A stretch of 64,000 nucleotides of DNA from Pseudomonas fluorescens (GTDB lineage Bacteria > Pseudomonadota > Gammaproteobacteria > Pseudomonadales > Pseudomonadaceae): NCBI RefSeq assembly GCF_001307275.1, contig NZ_CP012831.1, positions 2,658,501-2,722,500 on the forward strand. Direction: 5' to 3'. The notes beneath the pieces were generated by a model. That model was not told where the DNA came from. It saw nothing but the letters and a program-made list of their open reading frames with translations, and did no database searches. Shown here piece after piece: positions 30,444 through 39,617 of this stretch (position 1 is the stretch's first letter; every line of letters begins with the position of its first letter). The translations under genes were made by a program, and so were the position numbers.

Positions 30444-31637
30444 ATGACTGTTTTTTTCCGGCTCTCCCTGGCCCTCGCCGTGTTGCTTTTGGCGGGCTGC
30501 GAACAACCGCCACCCCCAGCCCTGGATCAGCAGTTGTATATCTGGCAGCGCCAATGGACAAAGGCTCATGAGCCGGCGCTGCGCCAGAGCCGAGGCGATT
30601 TCTCCACGCTGCGGGTACTGGCGTTGCAGGCTTTTCCCGGGGCGGGCTGGCGCCGTGCGCGGATCGACCCGGACCTGCTCAAGGCGGACGGCCGTCCGCT
30701 GATCGCCGTGATTCGCCTGGACGGCCAGCTCAAGGCCTTGGACCAGGACGAGGTCATTGCGCAAATCCAGCAAGTGTTGGGCGAATGGCAAGCCCAAGGC
30801 CTGACCCCGGTGGGCGTGGAGGTCGACCACGATGCTGGCAATGCGCGGCTGCCGGCCTATGGAAACTTCCTCGGCCAACTGCGGCACAGTCTGCCGGCCA
30901 ACCTGCGGCTCAGCATCACGGCGCTACCGGCCTGGCTCGACAGCCCCGCATTGCCGGGATTGTTGGAGGCGGTGGACAGCAGCGTGCTGCAGGTCCACGC
31001 GGTGAGCGATCCACGGCAAGGGCTGTTCGATCCGAAACAGGCCCGGCACTGGGCACAACGCTGGAGCGAGGTCACCACGGGGCCGTTTTATCTGGCCCTG
31101 CCAGCCTACGGTGTGGCGCTGCTGACCCAGGAGAGCGGCGTACCGGTGGTGGAAAGCGAAGTGCCGATCGATCGCGGTGGCGAGCGTCGGGAGTTGCTGG
31201 CCGATCCGCAACAAGTGGCCGGGCTTGCGGCGGATTTGCGGGCTGATCCGCCGAAACATCTCGCCGGGCTGATCTGGTTTCGCCTGCCTCTGGTCGGCGA
31301 CCGGCGAGCGTGGAGCCTGACCACGCTCGGCGCCGTCGCCCGGGGCGATCACCTGGACAGTCGCCTGGCATTGCAGTGGGAGGAGCAGGGCGGTTTGTAC
31401 GATATCCGCCTGGTCAACCAGGGCAATCTCGACCGCCCCTGGCCCCAGCGCCTGACGTTGGCGGTCGGGGCGTGTGACGGTGTCGATGCCTTGGCCGGTT
31501 ACACGTTGCAACAAACTCCCGGACTGCTTACCTTCACCCGCATTCAGGAAGGCCGCTTGGCGGCTGGTAGCCAACGAGCAATTGGCTGGGCGCGCTGTAC
31601 GAAAATCGACCAAGGAGGTTTCAATGTTTACCCGTAA
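30444..31637 (+). CDS. DUF3142-type lipoprotein
   Basis: This 397-residue exported protein has the lipobox LLLAGC, so Cys19 would be lipidated. The mature part carries TIM-barrel-like motifs (LIAVIRLDGQLKALD, GVEVDHDAGNARLPAYGNFL, TALPAWLD, GPFYLALPAYGVALL) typical of DUF3142, which resembles glycoside hydrolase folds. The start at 30444 follows GGAAGG; the upstream open frame lies in the REP element. It overlaps the next gene by 14 bp. It may act on envelope glycans, but the substrate is unknown. Confidence 0.82.
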   Translation: MTVFFRLSLALAVLLLAGCEQPPPPALDQQLYIWQRQWTKAHEPALRQSRGDFSTLRVLALQAFPGAGWRRARIDPDLLKADGRPLIAVIRLDGQLKALDQDEVIAQIQQVLGEWQAQGLTPVGVEVDHDAGNARLPAYGNFLGQLRHSLPANLRLSITALPAWLDSPALPGLLEAVDSSVLQVHAVSDPRQGLFDPKQARHWAQRWSEVTTGPFYLALPAYGVALLTQESGVPVVESEVPIDRGGERRELLADPQQVAGLAADLRADPPKHLAGLIWFRLPLVGDRRAWSLTTLGAVARGDHLDSRLALQWEEQGGLYDIRLVNQGNLDRPWPQRLTLAVGACDGVDALAGYTLQQTPGLLTFTRIQEGRLAAGSQRAIGWARCTKIDQGGFNVYP

Positions 31638-33774
31638 GTGGCCTCGTCACCTGCTGTGCCTGAGTCTGTGCCTGCCGCTGGGCCCGGCGTTGGCCTGCGG
31701 TCCGGATTTCCCGATGCGCCTGCTGGATAACCGCGCCCAGACCCTGTCGGAGTTGCCCGAAGGCAGCTTTCGCTTCGAGGTCAGCCGTCTCGGCCAGGCG
31801 ATTGCCGGGCTCAAGCCGGCCACCGAGGCGACGCGCAACCCGGACTACAGCTATGACGACCTGCCTTCCTACGTTGAACAACGCAGCCAGGCCGAGCAGA
31901 TTGGCCTGACCCCGCCGCAACAAGCGGTGGTGGAGCGCCTACGGGCGCTGACCGATATCGACCAGGTAGCGGCCGAGGCAGCCAACCTGCCCGATGAGCT
32001 GCGCCTGTATGCGCTCGGCGCGACGGCTTTTAACGTCGGTGAGCATCAGCGCGCCGTGGAGGCGTTCCAGCAATTGCTGGCATTACCGGCTGACCAGCGA
32101 CGGTTGCGCAGCACCTGGGCCGCGTATTCCCTTGGGCGGGCATTGTTTGCCGTGAGCACCGAGGCGGGCAGCGGCGACCCTGTGGCCTTGCAGGATCAGG
32201 CGCGAGCAGCGTTTCGCCAGGCTCGGGAAATGAGCATCGCCGGGTTCAGCGATCCGCTGGAACTGGGCATCGCCAGCCTCGGCGAAGAAGCCCGGGTGGC
32301 CTACACCGCCGACGACTGGGAGAGCGCCATCGGTCTGTACGCGATCCAGAACCTGCTAGGGTCCCCGGTCGGCTACAGCTCGTTGCTGCAATTGGCACAA
32401 CGCCTGAGCGTCGAGTCGGATGAACGCTTGAGCGAGCTGCTCAAGACCCAGGCGGTGCAGCGACTGGTCACCGCCTACCTGCTCAGCCGAGTTGGCTGGT
32501 GGGACGGTGAAGAACCTTCGGGTGAGAAAAGGTTGGTCAAACTGTTGCAGACCAACGCCCGGGACAACCTGGACGATGCTGACCGTTTGGCGGCGGTGAG
32601 TTACCAGCACGGCGATTACGCCAACGCCCAGGCGTTTGTGCAAAAGGCTTCCGGCACAGGCCTGGCCTGGTGGGTGCGCGCCAAGCTGGCCTTGCGCGAC
32701 GGCGACAAGGTGGCCGCGGCGGCGGCCTATGCCAAGGCTGCCCAGGCCTTTCCGAACGATGAGTCCTGGGGCAGCCGGCGCACACCGGATTGGAATTACG
32801 AATCGGTGCAACCCAAGTGCCGGGTCGAAGGGGAAAGCGCGATCCTGGCCTTGCAGCGCGGTGATTACCTGCAAGCCTTCGATCAGCTCTATCGCGGCCA
32901 GAGCAACTATTGGTACGACGCTGCCGCCGTCGCCGAGCGGGTGCTCACAGTGGATGAGCTCAAGCAGTACGTCGACGCTCAAGTCCCGGCGCCACCGGCG
33001 TTGAGCCAAGAGGACCGGGACAACTACGTGCCGCTGCCGGTGGCCGCCAGCTTGCGCAATCTGCTGGGCAGGCGTTTGCTGAGGGAAGGGCGCTTTGATG
33101 AGGCGCCGGCTTATTTCGATAACCCGGACCTGCAGAACAAGGCCCGTGCCTATGGGCAGTTGCGCCAGGACGCCGAGTCCAAGTGGTGGCCAACCCGGCG
33201 GGCCGAGGCGTATTTCCATGCGTCGTGGATGGCGCGCAAATGGGGTATGGAACTGCTCGGCTATGAGATGGCACCGGATTACGCCAGCCTGGGCGGCAAT
33301 TACAGCTTGGAACCGGTCGAGCTGAACGTCGGGCCACTGGTGGCCGAAGGTGAAGTGCAACGCCAGCAAGCCAGCGTCGCGCAGCCGGACGTGCGTTATC
33401 ACTATCGGTTTGTCGCCACGGCGCTGGCGAGCCAGGCGGCGGATTACCTGCCCCATACCAGCCAGGCGTTTGCGGCGGTGCTGTGCAAGGCGGTGGGGTA
33501 CAACTCCAGCCTTGAAGAGCAAAGTGCATTGTACCAGCGCTATGTGAAGGACGGCCCGTACGTGGATTGGGCTGGGGATTTTGGTCATCAATGCCAGGAG
33601 CCGGACTTCGGCAAGGCGAACAAACGCTACGTGACCCAGGCCCTGGACCCGATCCGCTCGACGCTGCGACCTTACAAGGTTTGGCTGGAAGTGGGCGGGC
33701 TCGTGCTGGTGGTGGCGGTGGGGTTGGGGTTGATCAGTCGTCGGCGGCGCAAGGCCCGGATGTCGGCCAGCTAA
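31624..33774 (+). CDS. large exported protein with TPR-like repeats and C-terminal membrane anchor
   Basis: This protein of 716 residues has a signal peptide (LLCLSLCLPLGPALA) and ends in a single transmembrane helix with a basic tail (VGGLVLVVAVGLGLISRRRR). The body is helical and Ala-rich with TPR-like pairs (GEHQRAVEAFQQLLALP, GDYANAQAFVQKA, DGDKVAAAAAYAKAAQAFP). It is therefore probably a periplasmic scaffold tethered to the inner membrane. The start at 31624 has a strong AAGGAGG inside the end of the preceding lipoprotein gene, so the two are coupled. I recognise no enzymatic motif. Confidence 0.78.
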   Translation: MFTRKWPRHLLCLSLCLPLGPALACGPDFPMRLLDNRAQTLSELPEGSFRFEVSRLGQAIAGLKPATEATRNPDYSYDDLPSYVEQRSQAEQIGLTPPQQAVVERLRALTDIDQVAAEAANLPDELRLYALGATAFNVGEHQRAVEAFQQLLALPADQRRLRSTWAAYSLGRALFAVSTEAGSGDPVALQDQARAAFRQAREMSIAGFSDPLELGIASLGEEARVAYTADDWESAIGLYAIQNLLGSPVGYSSLLQLAQRLSVESDERLSELLKTQAVQRLVTAYLLSRVGWWDGEEPSGEKRLVKLLQTNARDNLDDADRLAAVSYQHGDYANAQAFVQKASGTGLAWWVRAKLALRDGDKVAAAAAYAKAAQAFPNDESWGSRRTPDWNYESVQPKCRVEGESAILALQRGDYLQAFDQLYRGQSNYWYDAAAVAERVLTVDELKQYVDAQVPAPPALSQEDRDNYVPLPVAASLRNLLGRRLLREGRFDEAPAYFDNPDLQNKARAYGQLRQDAESKWWPTRRAEAYFHASWMARKWGMELLGYEMAPDYASLGGNYSLEPVELNVGPLVAEGEVQRQQASVAQPDVRYHYRFVATALASQAADYLPHTSQAFAAVLCKAVGYNSSLEEQSALYQRYVKDGPYVDWAGDFGHQCQEPDFGKANKRYVTQALDPIRSTLRPYKVWLEVGGLVLVVAVGLGLISRRRRKARMSAS

Positions 33775-33798
33775 ATGGATGGTCGGACGAACACCGAT

Positions 33799-33929
33799 TG
33801 TGGCGAGGGAGCTTGCTCCCGCAGGGTGGCGCAGCCGCCCCAAATGGGCTGACGCGATTTTCGGGCAAATCGCATCAGCCGATTCTACGACGGCTTCGCC
33901 GCCGAGCGGGAGCAAGCTCCCTCGCCACA
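33799..33929. repeat. expanded REP doublet with inner inverted repeat
   Basis: The outer arms 33799-33822 and 33906-33929 are the GTGGCGAGGGAGCTTGCTCC type. Inside, GGCTGACGCGATTT (33847-33860) and AAATCGCATCAGCC (33867-33880) form a second, 13-of-14 matched inverted repeat, making this the longest of the seven elements. It sits between the convergent exported-protein and lpd genes. Confidence 0.85.
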
Positions 33930-33956
33930 GGTGTTCATTCCCGCTTTGCGTCGTTC

Positions 33957-35357
33957 CTACATCTGCGTCGCCATCCCCTCCACATTCATGGCCGCCTGGC
34001 GCAACGCCTCCGAACGGGTAGGGTGCGGGTGGCAGGTCAGGGCGATGTCCTCGGCCGAGGCGCTGAACTCCATGGCCACGCAGTACTCCCCGATCATCTC
34101 ACTGACGCTCGGGCCCACCAGGTGCACGCCAAGGATTTCATCGGTGCGCTCATCGGCCAGGACCTTGGCGAACCCTTCGGTCTCGTGGTTGATCTTGGCC
34201 CGGCTGTTGGCCGTGAACGGAAACTTGCCGACCTTGTAGGCGCGGCCTTCGGCCTTGAGCTGTTCCTCGGTCTGGCCGACGCTGGCCAGCTCCGGACGGG
34301 TGTAGATGACGCTGGGGATCAGCGCATAGTTAACCTCGGCGGCCTTGCCGGCGATCTGTTCGATGCAGGCCATGGCTTCGTCTTCGGCCTTGTGGGCCAG
34401 CATCGGTCCGGCCGTCACGTCGCCGATCACCCAGACGCCGGGTGCTTCGGTACGGTGATGCTGGTTGGCGAGCATGCCGCGTTTATCGGTGCTCAACCCG
34501 ACGTTCTCCAACCCCAGTCCTTGCGTGTAGGGCCGTCGACCAATGGCGACCAGCACGTAATCGGCGTCCAGTATCTGTGCTTCGCCGCCCGCCGCCGGTT
34601 CGATCTGCAATTGCACACCGCTGGCCGAGGTCGTGGCACCGGTGACCTTCGAACTCAACTTGAACTGGATACCTTGTTTAGCCAAGGCCCGTTGCAAGGT
34701 CTTGCCGGCCTCACCGTCCACGCCCGGGCAGATGCGATCGAGGTATTCCACCACGGTCACCTGGGCGCCCAGGCGCCGCCAGACCGAGCCCAGCTCGAGG
34801 CCAATGACGCCAGCGCCGATCACCACCAGATGCCGGGGCACCTCACTCAGGGACAAGGCGCCGGTGGAGTCGAGGATGCGCTGGTTGTCGATGGTCACGC
34901 CTGGCAGCGGCATGGGTTCCGAGCCGGTGGCGATGACGATGTCCTTGGCGGTGAGTTCGGTCTTGCTGCCATCGTCACCGGTGACGGTCACCTTGCCCGG
35001 CCCGTCGATGTGGCCCCAGCCTTTGATCCAGTCGACCTTGTTCTTGCGAAACAGAAACTCGATGCCCTTGGTCAGGCCCGTCACGCTTTCGTCTTTCTGT
35101 TTCATCATTTGCGCAAGATTGAGGGTAGGGCTGACTTCAATGCCCAAGTTGGCGAACTCCGTGCCCGTGGCCGCTTCGTACAATTCCGAAGCGTGCAGCA
35201 AGGCCTTGGAGGGCATGCAGCCGACGTTCAGGCAGGTGCCGCCCAGGGTGGCTCGACCTTCGACACAGGCCGCCTTCAACCCTAACTGCCCGGCCCGAAT
35301 CGCCGCGTTGTACCCGCCGGGTCCACCGCCCAGAATGACCACGTCGTAGTTGCTCAT
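33957..35357 (-). CDS. lpd3: dihydrolipoyl dehydrogenase (LPD-3 type)
   Basis: This FAD- and NAD-binding flavoprotein of 466 residues reoxidises dihydrolipoamide. The FAD site is VVILGGGPGGYNAAIRA, the redox-active disulfide is GGTCLNVGCMPSK, the NAD site is VVIGAGVIGLELG, the second FAD motif is GVWVIGDVT and the catalytic base is in the C-terminal HPHPTRSE. It stands alone, not in a 2-oxoacid dehydrogenase operon, as lpd3 does in other pseudomonads. The choice of LPD-3 over the other paralogues is based on this isolation and is moderately sure; the enzyme class is certain. Confidence 0.92.
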   Translation of the reverse strand: MSNYDVVILGGGPGGYNAAIRAGQLGLKAACVEGRATLGGTCLNVGCMPSKALLHASELYEAATGTEFANLGIEVSPTLNLAQMMKQKDESVTGLTKGIEFLFRKNKVDWIKGWGHIDGPGKVTVTGDDGSKTELTAKDIVIATGSEPMPLPGVTIDNQRILDSTGALSLSEVPRHLVVIGAGVIGLELGSVWRRLGAQVTVVEYLDRICPGVDGEAGKTLQRALAKQGIQFKLSSKVTGATTSASGVQLQIEPAAGGEAQILDADYVLVAIGRRPYTQGLGLENVGLSTDKRGMLANQHHRTEAPGVWVIGDVTAGPMLAHKAEDEAMACIEQIAGKAAEVNYALIPSVIYTRPELASVGQTEEQLKAEGRAYKVGKFPFTANSRAKINHETEGFAKVLADERTDEILGVHLVGPSVSEMIGEYCVAMEFSASAEDIALTCHPHPTRSEALRQAAMNVEGMATQM

Positions 35358-35494
35358 CGCTGTTCTCCCGCTTGGCCTGATAAAAAATTATGAGCGTAAT
35401 ATGAGCGTTTCCAGAGATTCCGGTCAAGGCTTAAGTCAAGAGGTCGGCGTGGGCCTTGTCATGAAGAATTCAAAACGGAAATTTCACAGTAATC

Positions 35495-35507
35495 GTTATA
35501 AGGTAAC
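35495..35507. promoter_or_regulatory. weak Zur-box-like sequence upstream of the SPFH/P-type ATPase operon
   Basis: GTTATA-A-GGTAAC matches the palindrome GTTATA-N-TATAAC seen twice in the zinc island except for two bases in the right half. It is 72 bp upstream of the first SPFH gene. It could be a degenerate Zur site or chance. Confidence 0.25.
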
Positions 35508-35578
35508 GGCATGTAACGGAGCGGCGGTGGCGTCTGCCCACAGGCCCGGATTTTGATCGCCACGAAAGCTGGGGTGGT

Positions 35579-37540
35579 ATGCAAGTCGATCTAGATATCG
35601 AGGGGGCACAAGTGGCCGAATGGCCGCGTTTCCAGCGCGCGTCGTTTCAAGGGCGCCGCTTGAAGCTTATCGCCTGCGTCTTGGGAAGCGTGGCGGGATT
35701 GGGTCTGGTCCTGGCGTTTTTTATCGGGGTGTTTTCGCCGCAATCGCTGTGGCCGGTCTTGCTGGTCAGCCAAGGTGCGGGACTGTTGGTGTTGGTGGCC
35801 GGCTTGCAATCCGCCTGGTGGGTGACGCAATGGCGCAGCAGGGCATTGTTGCCGGCTGTGGATAACCTGCCGACGGAAAACGAGCCTGTTGATAACTTGG
35901 GTTGGTATGAGCGGCTGCTGGACCGCATCGGTGCCCGTTCGGTCGGCCTGCTCAAGCAAATCGGTGCGCCCGCGTTGTGGCTGGCCGGTTGGGCCGTGCT
36001 GGTATTGCTGGGCCTGGAGCACGCCTGGGACTTGCAGTTGCCGGCTGCCGCCCTCGGTGTTTCCGCCAGCGTGGGGGCGGTGCTGTCGTTGTTGTTGGCG
36101 TTCGGGTTATTGGTGTTCGAGCGGCAATTGGCCCAGCAACCCCCCGTGGAGTGGCCGGAAGCGCCAGCGCTGGCGCAACTGACCCGGGTGGCGATCATCG
36201 TGCTGGTGCTTGGCGCCTTGTGCTTGCTGTTCGCTGCAGAAACGTCCATCTGGCCGGTGCGCCTGGCGGTGCTGATGGGGCTGTTGCCGGGGCTGGTGGC
36301 GGCGGAGTTGTTGTTGCGCGCGGTGCTATCGTTGTTCATCCCGCGCCGGGACGCCCTGGAGCCGACGCTGCTGGGCCGCAGTGTCATCGCCGATCTGTTG
36401 CGCTGGCCGCCGCAACCGTGGCTGGCCTTGCAGCATGAACTGCATAACCGTTTCGGCATCGACCTGCGCCAGATCTGGGCCTTCAGCTACATGCGTCGGG
36501 CTTTCTTGCCGGTGTTGGCGTCAGTGGCGCTGGTGGGCTGGTTGCTGACAGGTGTGCACGAAGTGCCGCTGCAGGGGCGGGGCATCTATGAGCGCTTCGG
36601 TAAACCGGTAGAGGTGTTCGGTCCCGGTTTGCATGTCGCGTTGCCTTGGCCGTGGGGCAGGGTGCTCAATGTCGAGAATGGCGTTGTGCATGAACTGGCG
36701 ACCAGCGTCGCGCAGAGTCGTGCAGAGGTCGAGGCTGAACCGGCGGAGGGGCCGGCACCGGCCATTGCCAATCGGTTGTGGGATGCCAGCCATGTGAACG
36801 ACAAATCCCAGGTCATTGCCAGCCGTCGTGCCGACCAGCAGAGCTTCCAGATCGTCAACATGGATGTGCGTTTTGTCTATCGCATCGGCCTGACGGATGC
36901 CGCGGCGCTGGCGGCGACTTACAACAGCGCCGATGTGCCGACGCTGATCCGCAGCACCGCCAGCCGCATCCTGGTGCATGAGTTTGCTTCGCGTACGTTG
37001 GATGGTTTGCTGGGTGCCGACCGCGTGAGCCTGGCCGACGAAATCGGTCGCGCTGTCCAGGCTGATCTGCAATCTGTCGACAGCGGTGTGGAAATCCTGG
37101 CGACGGTGGTGGAGGCGATTCATCCGCCGGCCGGTGCGGCCAATGCCTACCACGGCGTGCAGGCCGCGCAGATCGGCGCCCAGGCATTGATCGCCCGGGA
37201 GCGTGGCGCGGCGGCGGAACAGACCAACCAGGCGCAATTGCAAGCCAGCATCGCCCATGACCGGGCCAGTGCCACGGCGCGGGAAATCAACGCGACCGCC
37301 CAGGCTGCCGATTTGCGTTTCAACGCCGACCGCAAAGCCTACGCCACGGCGGGGCACGCTTTTGTGCTGGAACATTATTTGAGCCAACTGAGCCAGGGCC
37401 TCGGCAATGCCCAGTTGCTGATTCTCGATCATCGCCTGGGCGGTAGCAGCAACGCGCCGACCATCGACTTGCGAACCTTCACGCTGCCGGCCGACCCCGC
37501 GTCGCCGCGTAACCCTGTCCCGCCAGGAGCTGCCCATTGA
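35579..37540 (+). CDS. multi-spanning SPFH/band-7 protein, HflK-like
   Basis: This 653-residue membrane protein has two parts. Residues 28-324 hold about seven predicted transmembrane helices. The remainder is an SPFH domain (GRGIYERFGKPVEVFGPGLHVALP, then MDVRFVYRIGL) with a coiled-coil Ala/Glu-rich tail (ARERGAAAEQTNQAQLQASI). Canonical HflK has about 420 residues and a single N-terminal helix, so the polytopic N-terminus is unusual. The next gene starts inside its stop codon region (4-bp overlap). It is probably a scaffold or protease regulator in the inner membrane; the partner is unknown. Confidence 0.83.
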   Translation: MQVDLDIEGAQVAEWPRFQRASFQGRRLKLIACVLGSVAGLGLVLAFFIGVFSPQSLWPVLLVSQGAGLLVLVAGLQSAWWVTQWRSRALLPAVDNLPTENEPVDNLGWYERLLDRIGARSVGLLKQIGAPALWLAGWAVLVLLGLEHAWDLQLPAAALGVSASVGAVLSLLLAFGLLVFERQLAQQPPVEWPEAPALAQLTRVAIIVLVLGALCLLFAAETSIWPVRLAVLMGLLPGLVAAELLLRAVLSLFIPRRDALEPTLLGRSVIADLLRWPPQPWLALQHELHNRFGIDLRQIWAFSYMRRAFLPVLASVALVGWLLTGVHEVPLQGRGIYERFGKPVEVFGPGLHVALPWPWGRVLNVENGVVHELATSVAQSRAEVEAEPAEGPAPAIANRLWDASHVNDKSQVIASRRADQQSFQIVNMDVRFVYRIGLTDAAALAATYNSADVPTLIRSTASRILVHEFASRTLDGLLGADRVSLADEIGRAVQADLQSVDSGVEILATVVEAIHPPAGAANAYHGVQAAQIGAQALIARERGAAAEQTNQAQLQASIAHDRASATAREINATAQAADLRFNADRKAYATAGHAFVLEHYLSQLSQGLGNAQLLILDHRLGGSSNAPTIDLRTFTLPADPASPRNPVPPGAAH

Positions 37541-38568
37541 GCCAGTCCTCTTCACACGATCACGCCGGTCACGATCACGGCCATGCCGGTCATCACCATG
37601 GTCATCATCACCACCATCACGGCGACCCGCAGCAAGCCGGGCCGTTTCCTTGGCGGCGGATGGGCTGGGCCGTGTTGTTGGTGGCATTTGCCGTCGCGGC
37701 CGCGAGCCTGGTGCAAGTGCGGTCGGGGGAGGCCACGGTCATTACCCGTTTCGGCAATCCGGCCCGGGTGCTGCTGCAACCTGGCCTGGGGTGGCGCTGG
37801 CCGGCGCCGTTCGAGGCGGCGATCCCGGTGGACCTGCGCTTGCGCACCACCTCAAGCGGCCTGCAGGATGTCGGTACCCGCGATGGACTGCGGATCATTG
37901 TCCAGGCCTACGTGGCCTGGCAGGTCCAGGGCGACCCGGACAACGTGCAGCGTTTCATGCGCGCGGTGCAGAACCAACCGGACGAAGCTGCGCGGCAGAT
38001 CCGCACATTTGTCGGCTCCGCGCTGGAAACCACGGCCGCCAGTTTTGACCTGGCGAACCTGGTCAACACCGATGCCAGCCAAGTACGCATTGCCGATTTC
38101 GAAGCGCAGTTGCGTCAGCAGATCGATCAACAGTTGCTTGCCACTTACGGTGTACGGGTGTTGCAAGTCGGTATCGAACGCCTGACTTTGCCATCGGTAA
38201 CGCTGACTGCAACGGTCGACCGCATGCGAGCCGAGCGCGAAACCATCGCCACCGAACGCACCGCCATCGGCAAGCGCGAAGCGGCGCAGATTCGCTCCGC
38301 CGCAGAACGTGATGCCCGCGTCGTGCAAGCCGATGCCACGGTAAAGGCCGCTGATATCGAGGCGCAATCCCGGGTAGACGCGGCCGAAATTTATGGCCGG
38401 GCATACGCCGGCTCTCCCCAGCTCTACAACCTGCTCCGTTCGCTGGACACCTTGGGCACCATCGTCAGCCCAGGCACCAAGCTGATTTTGCGCACCGATG
38501 CCGCACCATTCCGTGTCCTGGTGGACGGTCCTGCCTCCATGGACGGCAAAGGTGGAACACAACCATGA
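37537..38568 (+). CDS. SPFH/HflC-like protein with a 14-histidine N-terminus
   Basis: This protein of 343 residues begins with an exceptionally His-rich segment (14 His within residues 7-28), followed by one transmembrane helix (about 42-60) and an SPFH domain (SGEATVITRFGNPARVLLQPGLG, DGLRIIVQAYVAWQV) and coiled coil. The start codon is TTG, overlapping the upstream stop (TTGA), with AGGAG eight bases before it. The His tract would bind Zn, Ni or Co ions. Together with the P-type ATPase two genes on, this points to a metal-linked membrane complex. Other SPFH proteins rarely carry such a tract. Confidence 0.83.
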   Translation: MSQSSSHDHAGHDHGHAGHHHGHHHHHHGDPQQAGPFPWRRMGWAVLLVAFAVAAASLVQVRSGEATVITRFGNPARVLLQPGLGWRWPAPFEAAIPVDLRLRTTSSGLQDVGTRDGLRIIVQAYVAWQVQGDPDNVQRFMRAVQNQPDEAARQIRTFVGSALETTAASFDLANLVNTDASQVRIADFEAQLRQQIDQQLLATYGVRVLQVGIERLTLPSVTLTATVDRMRAERETIATERTAIGKREAAQIRSAAERDARVVQADATVKAADIEAQSRVDAAEIYGRAYAGSPQLYNLLRSLDTLGTIVSPGTKLILRTDAAPFRVLVDGPASMDGKGGTQP

Positions 38569-39617
38569 GTTTGGTTCCACGTGGAACAAATGCGTTATCC
38601 AGTCCGTGGATCCAGGCCGGGCGTTTGGCGTTTCTAGCGCTTTACGCTGTCACGGTGTTGGCGGCGTTGGCCTGGGTCTTTTCCAACGTGCGCCAGATCG
38701 ACCCGCAGAGTCGTGCGGTGGTGCTGCACTTCGGCGCCTTGGATCGTATCCAGAATGCCGGCCTCTTGCTGGCTTGGCCGCGCCCCGTGGAACAAGTGAT
38801 CCTGCTGCCAGCAGCGGATCGGGTGCTGGAACGGCGGGTGGAAAACCTGCTGCGCTCGGACGCGGCCTTGCAGGCTGATCGTGTGGCCAGTTTCGCCACG
38901 CCGGTCAGCGATGCATTGGCCGGCTCTGGTTATTTATTGACCGGTGATGCCGGTGTGGTGCAACTGGATGTGCGGGTGTTCTATAAGGTCACGGACCCTT
39001 ACGCTTTCGTCTTGCAAGGCGAACATGTCCTGCCGGCACTGGACCGACTGGCGACTCGCAGTGCCGTGGCCCTGACCGCGGCCCGGGACCTGGACACCAT
39101 TCTGGTGGCTCGCCCCGAACTGATGGGCAGTGACAACCAGGCGGCCGAGCGCCGCGAACGCTTGCGAGGCGATCTGGTTCAGGGGCTTAACCGACGCCTG
39201 GCTGACCTGGCGGCGACGGGGCAGGGGCTGGGCATCGAAGTGGTGCGGGTCGACGTGCAATCGAGTCTGCCCGGGCCGGCGGTGAGTGCTTTCAATGCAG
39301 TATTGACCGCCAGCCAGCAGGCCGACAAAGCCGTGGCCAACGCACGGACTGAAGCGGAAAAACTCACCCAGGTCGCCCGCCAGGACGCTGACCGTGCCGT
39401 GCAAGTCGCCCATGCCCAGGCCAGCGAGCGGCTTGCCAAGGCTTCGGCCGACACGGCCACGGTACTCGGGCTGGCGAAGACCCAGGGCAGCGATCCCCAA
39501 ATGCTGCTGCGCCTGTATCGCGAACGCATGCCTGCCATCCTTCGCCAGGCCGGTTCAGTGACCACGGTCGACCCGAAAGACGACTCTCGGCTGATCATCC
39601 AGGGAGCCGGCCAATGA
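38565..39617 (+). CDS. SPFH/HflK-like protease modulator protein
   Basis: This 350-residue protein has a transmembrane helix at about residues 20-40, an SPFH domain (QIDPQSRAVVLHFGALDRIQNAGLLLAWPRP when read in pieces) and an Ala/Glu/Gln-rich coiled coil near residues 240-300 (ASQQADKAVANARTEAEKL). It is the third SPFH gene in a row, overlapping its neighbours by 4 bp on both sides. A perfect 14-bp parS palindrome (38574-38587) lies within codons 4-8, so the N-terminal VPRGT is partly dictated by that site. Confidence 0.82.
   Translation: MSLVPRGTNALSSPWIQAGRLAFLALYAVTVLAALAWVFSNVRQIDPQSRAVVLHFGALDRIQNAGLLLAWPRPVEQVILLPAADRVLERRVENLLRSDAALQADRVASFATPVSDALAGSGYLLTGDAGVVQLDVRVFYKVTDPYAFVLQGEHVLPALDRLATRSAVALTAARDLDTILVARPELMGSDNQAAERRERLRGDLVQGLNRRLADLAATGQGLGIEVVRVDVQSSLPGPAVSAFNAVLTASQQADKAVANARTEAEKLTQVARQDADRAVQVAHAQASERLAKASADTATVLGLAKTQGSDPQMLLRLYRERMPAILRQAGSVTTVDPKDDSRLIIQGAGQ
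38574..38587. other. parS site (ParB-binding palindrome)
   Basis: GTTCCACGTGGAAC is a perfect 14-bp palindrome identical to the Pseudomonas parS core. It lies inside the start of the third SPFH gene. ParB loads at such sites near the origin for chromosome segregation. Two further copies occur at 48022 and 48537. Confidence 0.88.

Noticed and set aside
37550..37620. Repeat or CRISPR-like reading of the CAT/CAC-rich stretch
   Set aside because: The repetition comes from His codons of a coding histidine tract, not from spaced direct repeats.
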